A stretch of 64,000 nt of DNA from Burkholderia sp. BCC0322 (GTDB lineage: Bacteria > Pseudomonadota > Gammaproteobacteria > Burkholderiales > Burkholderiaceae): positions 62,001 to 126,000 of the forward strand of contig NZ_CADFDU010000001.1 of NCBI RefSeq assembly GCF_902833045.1, written 5' to 3'. This document shows positions 27,878 to 36,160 of this stretch, one piece after another. A program made the translations under genes and the position numbers. The notes beneath the pieces were generated by a model. It was not told the origin of the DNA, did not search any database, and worked only from the letters and a program-made list of their open reading frames with translations. Positions within the stretch are counted from its first letter, which is position 1. Each line of letters opens with the position of its first letter.

Positions 27878-29071
27878 TCACCGCCCCAGGTAACGCTCAA
27901 CGAGACGCGTCCAGTACGCCGCACCGATCGGCAGGTTGCGATCGTTGAAATCGTATTTCGGGTTGTGCACCATGCAGCCGTCCTCGCCTTCGCCGTTGCC
28001 GAGCCGCACGAACGAGCCCGGTCGCTGCTGCAGCATGAACGCGAAATCCTCGCTGCCCATCAGCAGATCGGTCTGCTCGACCACGTGCGCGTCGCCCACG
28101 AGCTCGCGCGCGACCTGCGCGGCGAAATCCGTTTCGGCATCCGAATTGACGACAACCGGATAACCTTCGATGTACTCGACGTTCGCGGTTGCGCCATAGC
28201 TCGCGGCCTGCGTTTCGGCCAGCTCGGTGATGCGGCGCTTGAGCAGCGCACGCACGTCGGGACTGAACGAGCGCACGCTGAGTTCAAGGCGCGCGCCGTT
28301 CGGGATCACGTTGTTCGCGGTGCCTGCGTGCATCGAGCCGACCGTGACGACCGCCGGCTGCGCGGGATCGACGTTGCGCGCGACGATCGTCTGCAGCGCC
28401 ATCACGATGCTCGCCGCGACGACCACCGGGTCGACCGTCAGGTGCGGCCGCGCCGCGTGGCCGCCGACGCCTTCGATCGTGATGATCGCCTTGTCGCCGG
28501 CCGACATGAACGGGCCGCGCCGCGTGAGGAACACGCCGGGCGCCGCGCCCGGATGGTTGTGCATGCCGAACACGGCGTCGCACGGGAAGCGTTCGAACAG
28601 GCCGTCGTCGATCATCTTCTTCGCGCCGCTGTCGACGCCATGCTCTTCTGCGGGCTGGAAATACAGGTGCACGGTGCCGGAGAAGTTGCGTGTCTTCGCG
28701 AGATGCTGCGCGGCGCCGAGCAGCATCGTCGTGTGGCCGTCGTGGCCGCAGGCGTGCATCTTGCCGTGCGTGCCGCTCGCATAGGGCAGCCCCGTCGCCT
28801 CGACGATCGGCAACGCGTCCATGTCGGCGCGGATGCCGATGCTGCGCGTGCCGTCGCCCACGCGCAGCGTGCCGACCACACCCGTCTTGCCGACCCCGCG
28901 CGTCACCTGCCAGCCCCACTGTTCGAGCTTGTCGGCGACGAGCGCGGCCGTGTCGTGCTCTTCGTACGCGAGTTCGGGGTGGTGATGGATGTGGTGACGG
29001 ATCTCGCGCAACCCGCCGGCGGCGGGCATCAGATCCTCGATTTCGGTGAATCGGGTATCGGTGGTCATCAA
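27878..29071 (-). CDS. M20 family amidohydrolase (hippurate hydrolase type)
   Basis: A 397-residue metal-dependent amidohydrolase. Metal ligands are visible at HACGHDGH (C108, H110), QPAEE (E142-E143) and HNHPG; MGSEDFAFMLQQRPG near the C-terminus is the last ligand region. This architecture is shared by hippurate hydrolase, N-acetyl amino acid deacetylases and IAA-amino acid hydrolases, which split N-acyl amino acids into acid and amino acid. It leads an operon with an MHS transporter. Start could be M1 or M2. A near-palindrome at 29143-29158 lies in the promoter region. Confidence 0.87.
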   Translation of the reverse strand: MMTTDTRFTEIEDLMPAAGGLREIRHHIHHHPELAYEEHDTAALVADKLEQWGWQVTRGVGKTGVVGTLRVGDGTRSIGIRADMDALPIVEATGLPYASGTHGKMHACGHDGHTTMLLGAAQHLAKTRNFSGTVHLYFQPAEEHGVDSGAKKMIDDGLFERFPCDAVFGMHNHPGAAPGVFLTRRGPFMSAGDKAIITIEGVGGHAARPHLTVDPVVVAASIVMALQTIVARNVDPAQPAVVTVGSMHAGTANNVIPNGARLELSVRSFSPDVRALLKRRITELAETQAASYGATANVEYIEGYPVVVNSDAETDFAAQVARELVGDAHVVEQTDLLMGSEDFAFMLQQRPGSFVRLGNGEGEDGCMVHNPKYDFNDRNLPIGAAYWTRLVERYLGR

Positions 29072-29142
29072 GGGGCTCCTGCTGTTTGTCTGCGTGTCGG
29101 CCGCACGCGGACGGTGCGTGCGGGAAAGCGAGCCACTATAGC

Positions 29143-29158
29143 GAGCCGATATCGGTTC
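29143..29158. promoter_or_regulatory. Near-palindrome upstream of the amidohydrolase operon
   Basis: GAGCCGAT / ATCGGTTC, 16 bases with one mismatch and a perfect 10-bp core CCGATATCGG. Possible operator; the binder is unknown. Confidence 0.35.
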
Positions 29159-29272
29159 AATAAGATGCTGAATTTTTCACCGCGATAAGATTTTTTAATC
29201 AGGGTTAGTACGGGTATGGCTTGCCGGATCGGCGATGCCCGGCGCGCTCGACACGCGCCCCATTGATTTTTG

Positions 29273-29285
29273 AGACGAACGGTCT
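29273..29285. promoter_or_regulatory. TetR operator upstream of the regulator gene (copy 1)
   Basis: AGAC-GAACG-GTCT, symmetric arms around five bases, 11 bases before the TetR start at 29297. It matches the site at 29951-29967 before acuI in both arms and spacing. Confidence 0.65.
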
Positions 29286-29296
29286 ATTATTCTCAC

Positions 29297-29935
29297 ATGG
29301 ACGTTCGAACTGATCCGCCTCGCCGTCGAGGCAGGCCACCGAAACAGCACGAGGACCTCGTCGCCACGCGGGACATGCTGCTGCGCACCGGGCTGGAAGT
29401 GCTCACCGAGAAAGGCTTTTCGGCCACCGGGCTCGACGAGATCCTGGGTCGCGCCGGCGTGCCCAAGGGCTCCTTCTATCACTACTTCGACAGCAAGGAA
29501 GCGTTCGGTCTCGAACTGATCGACCGTTATGCCGACTTCTTCGCGCGCAAGCTGGACCGTCATTTCAGCGACCCGGCACGCTCGCCGCTGCAGCGCGTGC
29601 GCGCGTTCGTCGACGATGCCCGGGACGGCATGGCCCGCTACGCCTACAGCCGCGGCTGCCTGATCGGCAACCTCGGGCAGGAAATGGGCGCGCTGCCCAA
29701 AAGTTTCCGCGCACGCCTGCGCACCACGTTCGAGGACTGGCAACGCCGCCTCGCCGAATGCCTGGCCGCCGCGCAGCAAGCCGGCGAACTGGCCGGTTCG
29801 GCCGATCCCGCCGAGCTGGCCGCATTCTTCTGGATCGGTTGGGAAGGCGCCGTGCTGCGCGCGAAGCTGGAGCGCAACGACGGGCCGCTGACGCTGTTCG
29901 CGCAGTTTTTCTTCGATGGACTGCCCCGCCGCTGA
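29297..29935 (+). CDS. TetR family regulator, AcuR/NemR-like
   Basis: A 212-residue TetR protein. An arginine-rich lead (RRRGRPPK) precedes the helix-turn-helix (LTEKGFSATGLDEILGRAGVPKGSFYHYFDSKEAF, residues about 35-70). RGCLIGNLGQEMGALPKSFR in the ligand domain contains the CLIGNLG pattern with a conserved cysteine seen in AcuR and NemR relatives, which sense acrylate or electrophiles. The ATG at 29297 is preferred over one 27 bases earlier that lies inside the operator. Matching operators before this gene and before acuI indicate autoregulation and control of acuI. Confidence 0.85.
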   Translation: MDVRTDPPRRRGRPPKQHEDLVATRDMLLRTGLEVLTEKGFSATGLDEILGRAGVPKGSFYHYFDSKEAFGLELIDRYADFFARKLDRHFSDPARSPLQRVRAFVDDARDGMARYAYSRGCLIGNLGQEMGALPKSFRARLRTTFEDWQRRLAECLAAAQQAGELAGSADPAELAAFFWIGWEGAVLRAKLERNDGPLTLFAQFFFDGLPRR

Positions 29936-29950
29936 TTTTTTTGCCATTAA

Positions 29951-29967
29951 CTAGACGATCGGTCTAG
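29951..29967. promoter_or_regulatory. TetR operator upstream of acuI (copy 2)
   Basis: CTAGAC-GATCG-GTCTAG, perfect 6-bp arms around five bases, between the TetR stop and the acuI ribosome site (GGAGG at 29971-29975). Confidence 0.7.
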
Positions 29968-29979
29968 AAAGGAGGACAC

Positions 29980-30963
29980 ATGTTTCGAGGCATCGTGATC
30001 GACAGGCATGAAACCGGCCAGCAGGCCCGGCTCCAGACGCTGGACGACGCGCAGTTGCCCGCGGGTAACGTCACGGTACGCGTGGGCTATTCGACGCTGA
30101 ACTACAAGGACGGGCTGGCGATCACCGGCAAGAGCCCGGTGGTCCGCACGTTCCCGATGGTGCCCGGCATCGATCTCGTTGGCGAAGTCGAAGCGAGCAC
30201 GCACCCGGACTATCGTCCCGGCGACCAGGTCGTGCTCAACGGCTGGGGCGTCGGCGAAACGCACTGGGGCGGCCTCGCGCAGAAAGCCCGCGTCGATGGC
30301 GACTGGCTGGTGCCGCTGCCGTCCGCCTTTTCGCCGCAACAGGCGATGGCCATCGGCACGGCAGGCTACACCGCGATGCTGTGCGTGATGGCGCTGGAGC
30401 GGCATGGCGTGCGCCCGGACGACGGCGAGATCGTGGTGACCGGCGCGGCAGGCGGCGTGGGCAGCGTCGCCACGGCCATTCTCGCCAGGCTCGGATACCG
30501 CGTCGTCGCCGTGACGGGCCGCCCCGCCGACGCCGACTACCTGCGGCAGCTCGGCGCGGCGGAGATCCTGGAGCGGTCGCTATTCAGCGAACCCGGCAGG
30601 CCGCTGGGCAAGGAACGATGGGCCGGCGCGGTCGACGTGGCAGGTAGCCACGTGCTCGCCAACGTATGCGCGACCACGCGGTACCGCGGCGTCGTGACGG
30701 CTTGCGGCCTGGCCGCCGGCATGGATTTCCCCGCGACCGTCATGCCGTTCATCCTGCGCGGCGTCACGCTCGTCGGGATCGACAGCGTCATGTGCCCGCG
30801 CGCCGACCGCCTGGAAGCGTGGCGCCGGCTCGCGTCCGACCTCGACGTCGAGAAGCTGGGCGCGATCGGTCACCAGGTCGGCCTGGGCGACGTCATCCCG
30901 CTTGCAGGGGAATTGATCGCCGGCAAGGTTCGCGGCCGCATCGTCGTCGACGTCAACGCGTGA
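29980..30963 (+). CDS. acuI: AcuI/YhdH-type NADPH-dependent acrylyl-CoA reductase (MDR family)
   Basis: A 327-residue medium-chain reductase without the structural zinc loop. [13 protein letters not shown] near the start, [10 protein letters not shown], and the NADPH-binding [30 protein letters not shown] are the AcuI/YhdH signature. AcuI reduces toxic acrylyl-CoA to propionyl-CoA. GGAGG lies 5 bases before the ATG. It stands directly behind an AcuR-like TetR gene with its own copy of the operator, matching the acuR-acuI pairing of other proteobacteria. A general quinone or enal reductase is the alternative. Confidence 0.85.
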   Translation: MFRGIVIDRHETGQQARLQTLDDAQLPAGNVTVRVGYSTLNYKDGLAITGKSPVVRTFPMVPGIDLVGEVEASTHPDYRPGDQVVLNGWGVGETHWGGLAQKARVDGDWLVPLPSAFSPQQAMAIGTAGYTAMLCVMALERHGVRPDDGEIVVTGAAGGVGSVATAILARLGYRVVAVTGRPADADYLRQLGAAEILERSLFSEPGRPLGKERWAGAVDVAGSHVLANVCATTRYRGVVTACGLAAGMDFPATVMPFILRGVTLVGIDSVMCPRADRLEAWRRLASDLDVEKLGAIGHQVGLGDVIPLAGELIAGKVRGRIVVDVNA

Positions 30964-31048
30964 CGCCGCTGACGGCCACCGGCGTATCTTTTCCAGGCCG
31001 GTGGCTCGCGCATCGAGCGCACCCGCGCCACTTTATCCAGGAGACCTC

Positions 31049-31627
31049 ATGACCGCCCCGAACCCCGCCGCCATCAGCCGCTTTCCCGTGCCCGCGCTCG
31101 ACGATTTGCCCGAGGACATTCGCGAACGCATCGCGGCCGTTCAGGAAAAGTCGGGCTTCATCCCGAACGTGTTCCTGACACTCGCGCATCGTCCCGACGA
31201 GTTTCGCGCGTTCATGGCTTACCACGACGCGCTGATGGACAAACCGGGCAACCTGAGCAAGGCCGAGCGCGAGATGATCGTCGTGGCCACCAGCAGCGTG
31301 AACCAGTGCCAGTACTGCGTGATCGCGCACGGTGCGATCCTGCGCATTCGCGCGAAGGATCCGCTGATCGCCGACCAGGTCGCCACCAACTACCGCAAGG
31401 CCGACATCACCGCCCGGCAGAAGGCGATGCTCGACTTCGCGATGAAGGTATCGCAGGCCGCGCATCAGGTTGGAGAAGCAGACTTCGACGCGCTCAACGC
31501 GCATGGCTTCGTCGAAGAAGACGTGTGGGACATCATGGCGATCTCGGCGTTCTTCGCCATGTCCAACCGCATCGCGAACGTGACGAACATGCGGCCGAAT
31601 GCGGAGTTCTACGCGCTGGGACGCTGA
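31049..31627 (+). CDS. AhpD-like / carboxymuconolactone decarboxylase family peroxidase-related protein
   Basis: A 192-residue all-helical protein of the uncharacterised peroxidase-related family. The redox motif is C87-x-x-C90 with H94 (NQCQYCVIAHG), as in AhpD thiol-disulfide proteins. FAMKVSQAAHQVGEADFDAL follows. The ATG at 31049 has an AGGAGA ribosome site. It lies 85 bases after acuI on the same strand and is probably in the same operon, suggesting a peroxide- or electrophile-protective role. Confidence 0.82.
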   Translation: MTAPNPAAISRFPVPALDDLPEDIRERIAAVQEKSGFIPNVFLTLAHRPDEFRAFMAYHDALMDKPGNLSKAEREMIVVATSSVNQCQYCVIAHGAILRIRAKDPLIADQVATNYRKADITARQKAMLDFAMKVSQAAHQVGEADFDALNAHGFVEEDVWDIMAISAFFAMSNRIANVTNMRPNAEFYALGR

Positions 31628-31718
31628 GTACCTTCGCCCCGCCTGAAACCCGCTGCCCGTCATCGCCGCGGCACGCGAACGTCCAACCGCACACGCCGCC
31701 TCGACGGCAACTCGTGAC

Positions 31719-31862
31719 TTATACCGCGTGCAACACGGCCCACAACGCGCGAAACCCGGCCTCCCGGTACGCATCGGCCCGCGCCGGATCGCGCGCGATC
31801 GACTCCATCGCCATTTCCGCGATCGACGTAAACAACGCCGAGCAGAACGCATGCGCAATCCA
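31719..31862 (-). pseudogene. C-terminal relic of a TetR family regulator
   Basis: The minus strand reads 47 codons ending in TAA: the translation FCSALFTSIAEMAMESIARD followed by ARADAYREAGFRALWAVL is the kind of last-helix region seen in TetR regulators. An in-frame TGA lies directly upstream (31866-31868), and no helix-turn-helix portion is present. The sequence therefore looks like a decayed regulator left between the AhpD-like gene and zwf. The family match is from pattern memory and not certain. Confidence 0.5.
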
Positions 31863-31873
31863 TCAAAACCGTG

Positions 31874-31884
31874 CACTATTAGTG
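31874..31884. promoter_or_regulatory. Small palindrome upstream of zwf
   Basis: CACTA-T-TAGTG, 11 bases, about 85 bases before zwf and next to the TetR relic. It may be an operator for zwf or for the lost regulator. Confidence 0.3.
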
Positions 31885-31969
31885 TTTTCACGTACGGGTG
31901 CGTTCTCGTATCGGCGCCCGGTACCTCGACGTTCGTTTCATGTTCACCGTTTCAAACCGCGAACCTCCC

Positions 31970-33445
31970 ATGACGAATCAGCCTACCCAGACCGGAGCCG
32001 ACCGGCCCGTCGACATGATCATCTTCGGCGGCGGCGGCGACCTGGCCGCCCGCAAGCTGTTGCCCGCGCTGTACATGGCGCACCTGCACTGCAACCTTCC
32101 GCCCGAGACGCGCATCATCGCGGTCGGCCGCCGCGACTGGGGCATCGACGGCTATCGCAAGTTCATGGACGAGCAGTCACGCCCGTTCATCGACGAAAAG
32201 GCGTTCGACCCGCAGGCGTGGAGCCGTTTCCTCGACCTGTTCAAGTACGTGCTGATCGACGTGAACGCGCCGGACGACTACCTGCGGCTCGCGGAAGCGG
32301 CGCGCGGCGATGCGATCCGCGTGTTCTACCTGTCGACGTCGCCGGAGCTGTTCACCACCATCTGCGACAACCTGTCGGCCGCCCATCTCGTCGACAAGCA
32401 TTCGCGCGTCGTCCTCGAAAAGCCGCTCGGCCACGATCTCGCGTCCGCGAAGGCGATCAACGATGCGGTCGGCAAGCACTTCGAGGAATCGCAGATCTAT
32501 CGGATCGACCACTATCTCGGCAAGGAAACCGTGCAGAACCTGATGGTGCTGCGCTTCGGCAACCCGATCTTCGGGCCGCTGTGGCAGGCGCCGAGCATCC
32601 GCAGCGTGCAGATCACGGTGGCGGAGACGGTGGGCGTCGGCAGCCGCGCGGGCTTCTACGACCATACCGGCGCGCTGCGCGACATGGTGCAGAACCACCT
32701 GCTGCAGCTGCTGTGCATCGTCGCGATGGAACCGCCGGTGTCGCTCGACCCGGACGCGGTGCGCGACGAGAAGCTGAAAGTGCTGCGCTCGCTGCGGCCG
32801 ATGGCGGTGGCCGACGTCGCGCGCGACACGGTGCGCGGCCAGTACACGGCCGGCGCGGTCGACGGCCAGCCGGTGAAGGGCTATCTCGAGGAAGACAACG
32901 TGCCGGCGGACAGCCGCGCGGAAACCTTCGTCGCGCTGCGCGCGCACATCAACAACTGGCGCTGGGCGAACGTGCCGTTCTTCCTGCGCACCGGCAAGCG
33001 GCTGCAGCGCCGCCAGTCGGAAATCGTGATCGAGTTCGCCGACATGCCGTTCTCGATCATCCCGACCGGCCCGCGCCACTACAGCAACCGTCTCGTGATC
33101 CAGCTCCAGCCGGAAGAGTCGATCCAGCTGCAGATGCTCGCGAAGGAACCGGGCAGCGGCATGAACATGGTGCCCGTGAGCCTGAACCTCGACCTGCAGC
33201 AGGCGATTCCGGAGCGGCGCGCGGAAGCGTACGAGCGGCTGCTGATCGACGTGATCCGCGGTCGCCTCACGCACTTCATGCGCCGCGACGAGCTCGAAGC
33301 CGCATGGTCGTGGGTCGAGCCGATCCTCGACGGCTGGAAGCAGCTCGGCGACCGGCCGCGCCTGTACACGGCCGGCACGTTCGGGCCCGCGGCTTCGTCG
33401 GCGCTGCTCGCGCGCGACGGGATGTCCTGGTCCGAAGAGGCGTAA
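31970..33445 (+). CDS. zwf: Glucose-6-phosphate 1-dehydrogenase
   Basis: A 491-residue enzyme oxidising glucose 6-phosphate with NADP+, the entry to the Entner-Doudoroff and pentose phosphate routes. IIFGGGGDLAARKLLPALY is the dinucleotide-binding start, and YRIDHYLGKETVQNL carries the catalytic D180, H181 and K185. The length is normal. The ATG at 31970 is preferred, though one 30 bases earlier (31940) is possible. Usual partners pgl, edd or glk are absent from the window, so this may be a second, separately regulated copy; a regulator relic lies just upstream. Confidence 0.95.
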   Translation: MTNQPTQTGADRPVDMIIFGGGGDLAARKLLPALYMAHLHCNLPPETRIIAVGRRDWGIDGYRKFMDEQSRPFIDEKAFDPQAWSRFLDLFKYVLIDVNAPDDYLRLAEAARGDAIRVFYLSTSPELFTTICDNLSAAHLVDKHSRVVLEKPLGHDLASAKAINDAVGKHFEESQIYRIDHYLGKETVQNLMVLRFGNPIFGPLWQAPSIRSVQITVAETVGVGSRAGFYDHTGALRDMVQNHLLQLLCIVAMEPPVSLDPDAVRDEKLKVLRSLRPMAVADVARDTVRGQYTAGAVDGQPVKGYLEEDNVPADSRAETFVALRAHINNWRWANVPFFLRTGKRLQRRQSEIVIEFADMPFSIIPTGPRHYSNRLVIQLQPEESIQLQMLAKEPGSGMNMVPVSLNLDLQQAIPERRAEAYERLLIDVIRGRLTHFMRRDELEAAWSWVEPILDGWKQLGDRPRLYTAGTFGPAASSALLARDGMSWSEEA

Positions 33446-33532
33446 CCGCCACGCGACGGCGTGCCGGGGTACGGCACGCCGGATCGCGCGTCAGATCGCA
33501 CGGGGCATGACCCGCCCCGTCGTTCCCGCCGC

Positions 33533-34474
33533 CTAGCGCGGCTCCATCCACGATGCAGCCTTGCGCCGCCCCGGCACATCGTTGCCGCTGCCGCCCAGCG
33601 CCTCGATCAGGTAGTCGACGAACGACGCGATCCGCGACGAGATCGCGGTATTGCGGTAGTACACCGCGTGGATCGGCTGCTCGACCTCGAGCGTCTGGCG
33701 CGCGAGCACCTGCACGAGCCGCCCCGCGTCGCGATCCTGCGCCGTCATGAAATCCGACAGGCAGACGACGCCCGCGCCATCGAGCGCGAGCTGCCGCAGC
33801 GTCTCGCCGCTCGACGACCGGATGTCCGGCTCGATGCGGCGCGGCTCGCCGTCGGTGCCGAGGATCGGCCACACGTTCAGCGATTCGGGCTGCGTGAAGC
33901 CGAGCAGCGTGTGCTTGTCGAGATCCTCCACCTTGCGCGGCTGGCCGTGCGCGGCAACATATCCGGGACTTGCAAGGATGCGTATCCGGCTGGTGCCGAC
34001 GCGCCGGCTGTGCAGCGTCGAATCCTTCAGCCGGCCGATCCGGAACGCGACGTCGGTGCGCCGCTCCAGCAGGTCGATGATGCCCTCGTTGCTGTTCAGC
34101 TCCAGCTCGACTTTCGGGAAGCGTTCGCGGTAGCCGCGCACGAGCGGCACGATCACGTGCAGCATGAACGGCGTCGCCGCATCGACGCGCAGCCGCCCCG
34201 ACGGCATCTCGCGCCGCGCGAGCATCTGCTCTTCCGCCGTCTCGACCGATTCGATGATCGCGCGCGCGTCCTGCAGGAACGCGCGCCCTTCCTCGGTCAG
34301 TTCGAGCCGGCGCGTGGTCCGGCGCAACAGCGTGGTCTTCAGCTTCTCCTCGAGCCGCCCGAGCGTGCGGCTCGTCGCCGACACCGTGAGGTCGAGCTGC
34401 TGCGCGGCCGCCGTGATCGAACCGGAATCGACCACGGCGGCAAAGGCCTGGAGTTCGTCGAGCGTAATCTTCAT
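33533..34474 (-). CDS. LysR family regulator divergent from an MFS exporter
   Basis: A 313-residue LysR protein of the CrgA/PA0477 type. The helix-turn-helix (LDELQAFAAVVDSGSITAAAQQLDLTVSATSRTLGRLE) is followed by an effector domain with GRLRVDAATPFMLHVIVPL and DVAFRIGRL. It faces the MFS gene at 34586. The palindrome at 34485-34499 begins 11 bases before its start, and a variant occurs before the aldo/keto reductase gene at 36161, so it probably controls both units. The inducer may be an electrophile or aromatic compound. Confidence 0.87.
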   Translation of the reverse strand: MKITLDELQAFAAVVDSGSITAAAQQLDLTVSATSRTLGRLEEKLKTTLLRRTTRRLELTEEGRAFLQDARAIIESVETAEEQMLARREMPSGRLRVDAATPFMLHVIVPLVRGYRERFPKVELELNSNEGIIDLLERRTDVAFRIGRLKDSTLHSRRVGTSRIRILASPGYVAAHGQPRKVEDLDKHTLLGFTQPESLNVWPILGTDGEPRRIEPDIRSSSGETLRQLALDGAGVVCLSDFMTAQDRDAGRLVQVLARQTLEVEQPIHAVYYRNTAISSRIASFVDYLIEALGGSGNDVPGRRKAASWMEPR

Positions 34475-34484
34475 CGCCTCATTC

Positions 34485-34499
34485 TTGATTTCAAATCAA
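34485..34499. promoter_or_regulatory. LysR-type operator, copy 1 (LysR/MFS gap)
   Basis: TTGATTTCAAATCAA, a perfect 15-base palindrome with a single central C, fitting the T-N11-A form. A variant is found at 36056-36070. Confidence 0.6.
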
Positions 34500-34585
34500 A
34501 ACAATTTGGTTTATAGCCCCGTTTTTCAGCAAAAGTAAAGGCGGCACACTGCGCTCCATCCTCACCGGACCCTGGAGCATCCATC

Positions 34586-35788
34586 ATGCCACTCGCCCTG
34601 CTTGCGCTGACCATCAGCGCATTCGCCATCGGTACCACCGAATTCGTGATCGTCGGGCTGATCCCGACGATCGGCGCCGACCTCGGCGTCAGCCTGCCGT
34701 CCGCCGGCCTGCTCGTCAGTCTTTACGCGCTGAGCGTCGCGATCGGCGCGCCGCTCCTCACCGCGCTCACCGGCCGCGTGCCGCGCAAGACACTCCTCGC
34801 GGCGCTGATGGCGCTGTTTACCGTCGGCAACCTCGTCGCGTGGCAGGCGCCCGGCTACGAATCGCTGATCGTCGCGCGCATCCTCACCGGCCTCGCCCAC
34901 GGCGTGTTCTTCTCGGTCGGCTCGATCATCGCGACCACGCTCGTGCCAAAGGAAAAGGCCGCCAGCGCGATCGCGACGATGTTCAGCGGGATGACGGTCG
35001 CGTTCGTCGCCGGCATTCCGCTCGGCACCTTCATCGGCCAGCACTTCGGCTGGCGCGCAACGTTTCTGGTTGTCGCGCTGTTCGGCCTCGTCGCGTTCGT
35101 CGGCGCAGTCGCGTTCGTGCCGCGCGGGTTGCGGCAAACGGCGCCGGCGCCGCTCGCCCGCCAGTTCCGCGTGCTCGCGCAGCCGCGCCTGCTGCTGGTC
35201 TATGCGATGACCGCCGTCGGCTACGGCGGCTCGCTGATCGCGTTCACGTACATGGCACCGCTGCTCGAGCAGATCGCCGGCTTCACGCCGTCGCAGGTCA
35301 GCCTCGTACTCGTCGGCTACGGCGTGTCGGTCGCGTTCGGCAACGTGTGGGGCGGCAAGCTCGCGGATAGCGCCGGCCCCGTGAAGGCGCTCAAGCGGAT
35401 CTTCCTGCTGCTCGCGATCGTGCTGCTCGCGCTCACCTTCACGATCCACGTCAAATGGCTCGCCGTGCTGACGATGCTTGCGTGGGGCGCGGTGGCATTC
35501 GGCAACGTGCCGGGCCTGCAGGTGTACGTCGTCAAGCAGGCGCGGCACTTCGCGCCCGACGCCACCGACGTCGCGTCCGGTTTCAACATCGCCGCGTTCA
35601 ACCTCGGCGTCGCGGGCGGCTCGGCACTCGGTGGCGCGATCGTCGCGCATGTCGGCCTCGGCCATACGCCGTGGATCGCGGCAGCCGTCACGCTCGGCGC
35701 ATTCGCGCTCACCGCGCTGAGCGGCCGACTCGACCGCAGCGCGGGCCTGCCGGAGCGCACGGCCGAACCGGTTCAGCTCGCGCACTGA
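34586..35788 (+). CDS. DHA1 family MFS efflux transporter
   Basis: A 400-residue 12-helix transporter. TTEFVIVGLIPTIGADLGVSLPSAGLLVSLYALSVAIGAP is the helix 1-2 region of the AraJ/YdhP/arabinose-efflux type DHA1 group, with the antiporter motif GxxxGPxxG replaced by GMTVAFVAGIPLGTFIG in helix 5. It is divergent from a LysR gene and upstream of a reductase cluster sharing its operator. It probably exports a toxic or metabolic compound that the reductases also handle. Confidence 0.87.
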   Translation: MPLALLALTISAFAIGTTEFVIVGLIPTIGADLGVSLPSAGLLVSLYALSVAIGAPLLTALTGRVPRKTLLAALMALFTVGNLVAWQAPGYESLIVARILTGLAHGVFFSVGSIIATTLVPKEKAASAIATMFSGMTVAFVAGIPLGTFIGQHFGWRATFLVVALFGLVAFVGAVAFVPRGLRQTAPAPLARQFRVLAQPRLLLVYAMTAVGYGGSLIAFTYMAPLLEQIAGFTPSQVSLVLVGYGVSVAFGNVWGGKLADSAGPVKALKRIFLLLAIVLLALTFTIHVKWLAVLTMLAWGAVAFGNVPGLQVYVVKQARHFAPDATDVASGFNIAAFNLGVAGGSALGGAIVAHVGLGHTPWIAAAVTLGAFALTALSGRLDRSAGLPERTAEPVQLAH

Positions 35789-35817
35789 ACGCCATCTCGT
35801 TGCAGGAATTTGCACAC

Positions 35818-36030
35818 GTGAACGCATCGCCCTCGCGCCCGCCGTTCGCCGGCAAGACGTTCGACGTGCGCTGAGACGGCCTCACCACGCTCAACGCGTA
35901 CGACGGTGACGGCCGCCGCCCCGGCGTACCCGGCCTCGCTCGCCACGCGACGCTCGCGCAACGCGCCGACACGCTTGGCCTCCGTGCGCGCCGGGTGCGC
36001 GACGTGCCGGTGTACGCCCCCGCCGCATAG
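35818..36030 (+). pseudogene. Relic of a luciferase-like (LLM) flavin monooxygenase gene
   Basis: One frame reads from GTG at 35818 through an internal TGA (35872) to TAG at 36028. The second part, LARHATLAQRADTLGLRARR followed by VRDVPVYAP, resembles the N-terminal helix-strand of LLM-class oxidoreductases (usually ADALGF-ALWVRDVPLYDP). Nothing of the barrel remains after it. The codon pattern is still Burkholderia-like, so the loss looks recent. The family assignment is by pattern and tentative. Confidence 0.45.
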
Positions 36031-36055
36031 AGCCCGTGGCCACCACGCCGGATAC

Positions 36056-36070
36056 TTGATTTCAGATCAA
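36056..36070. promoter_or_regulatory. LysR-type operator, copy 2 (before the reductase cluster)
   Basis: TTGATTTCAGATCAA differs by one base from the palindrome at 34485-34499 and keeps the TTGAT/ATCAA arms. It lies 91 bases upstream of the aldo/keto reductase start. Confidence 0.6.
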
Positions 36071-36160
36071 ATATTTTTGACTTGAAACGGCGTTTATCTC
36101 ACCAATCCAAAACGCCAGAATGACTTCCATATCGAACCCGTTCCATTCTCCCAGGAGCAG

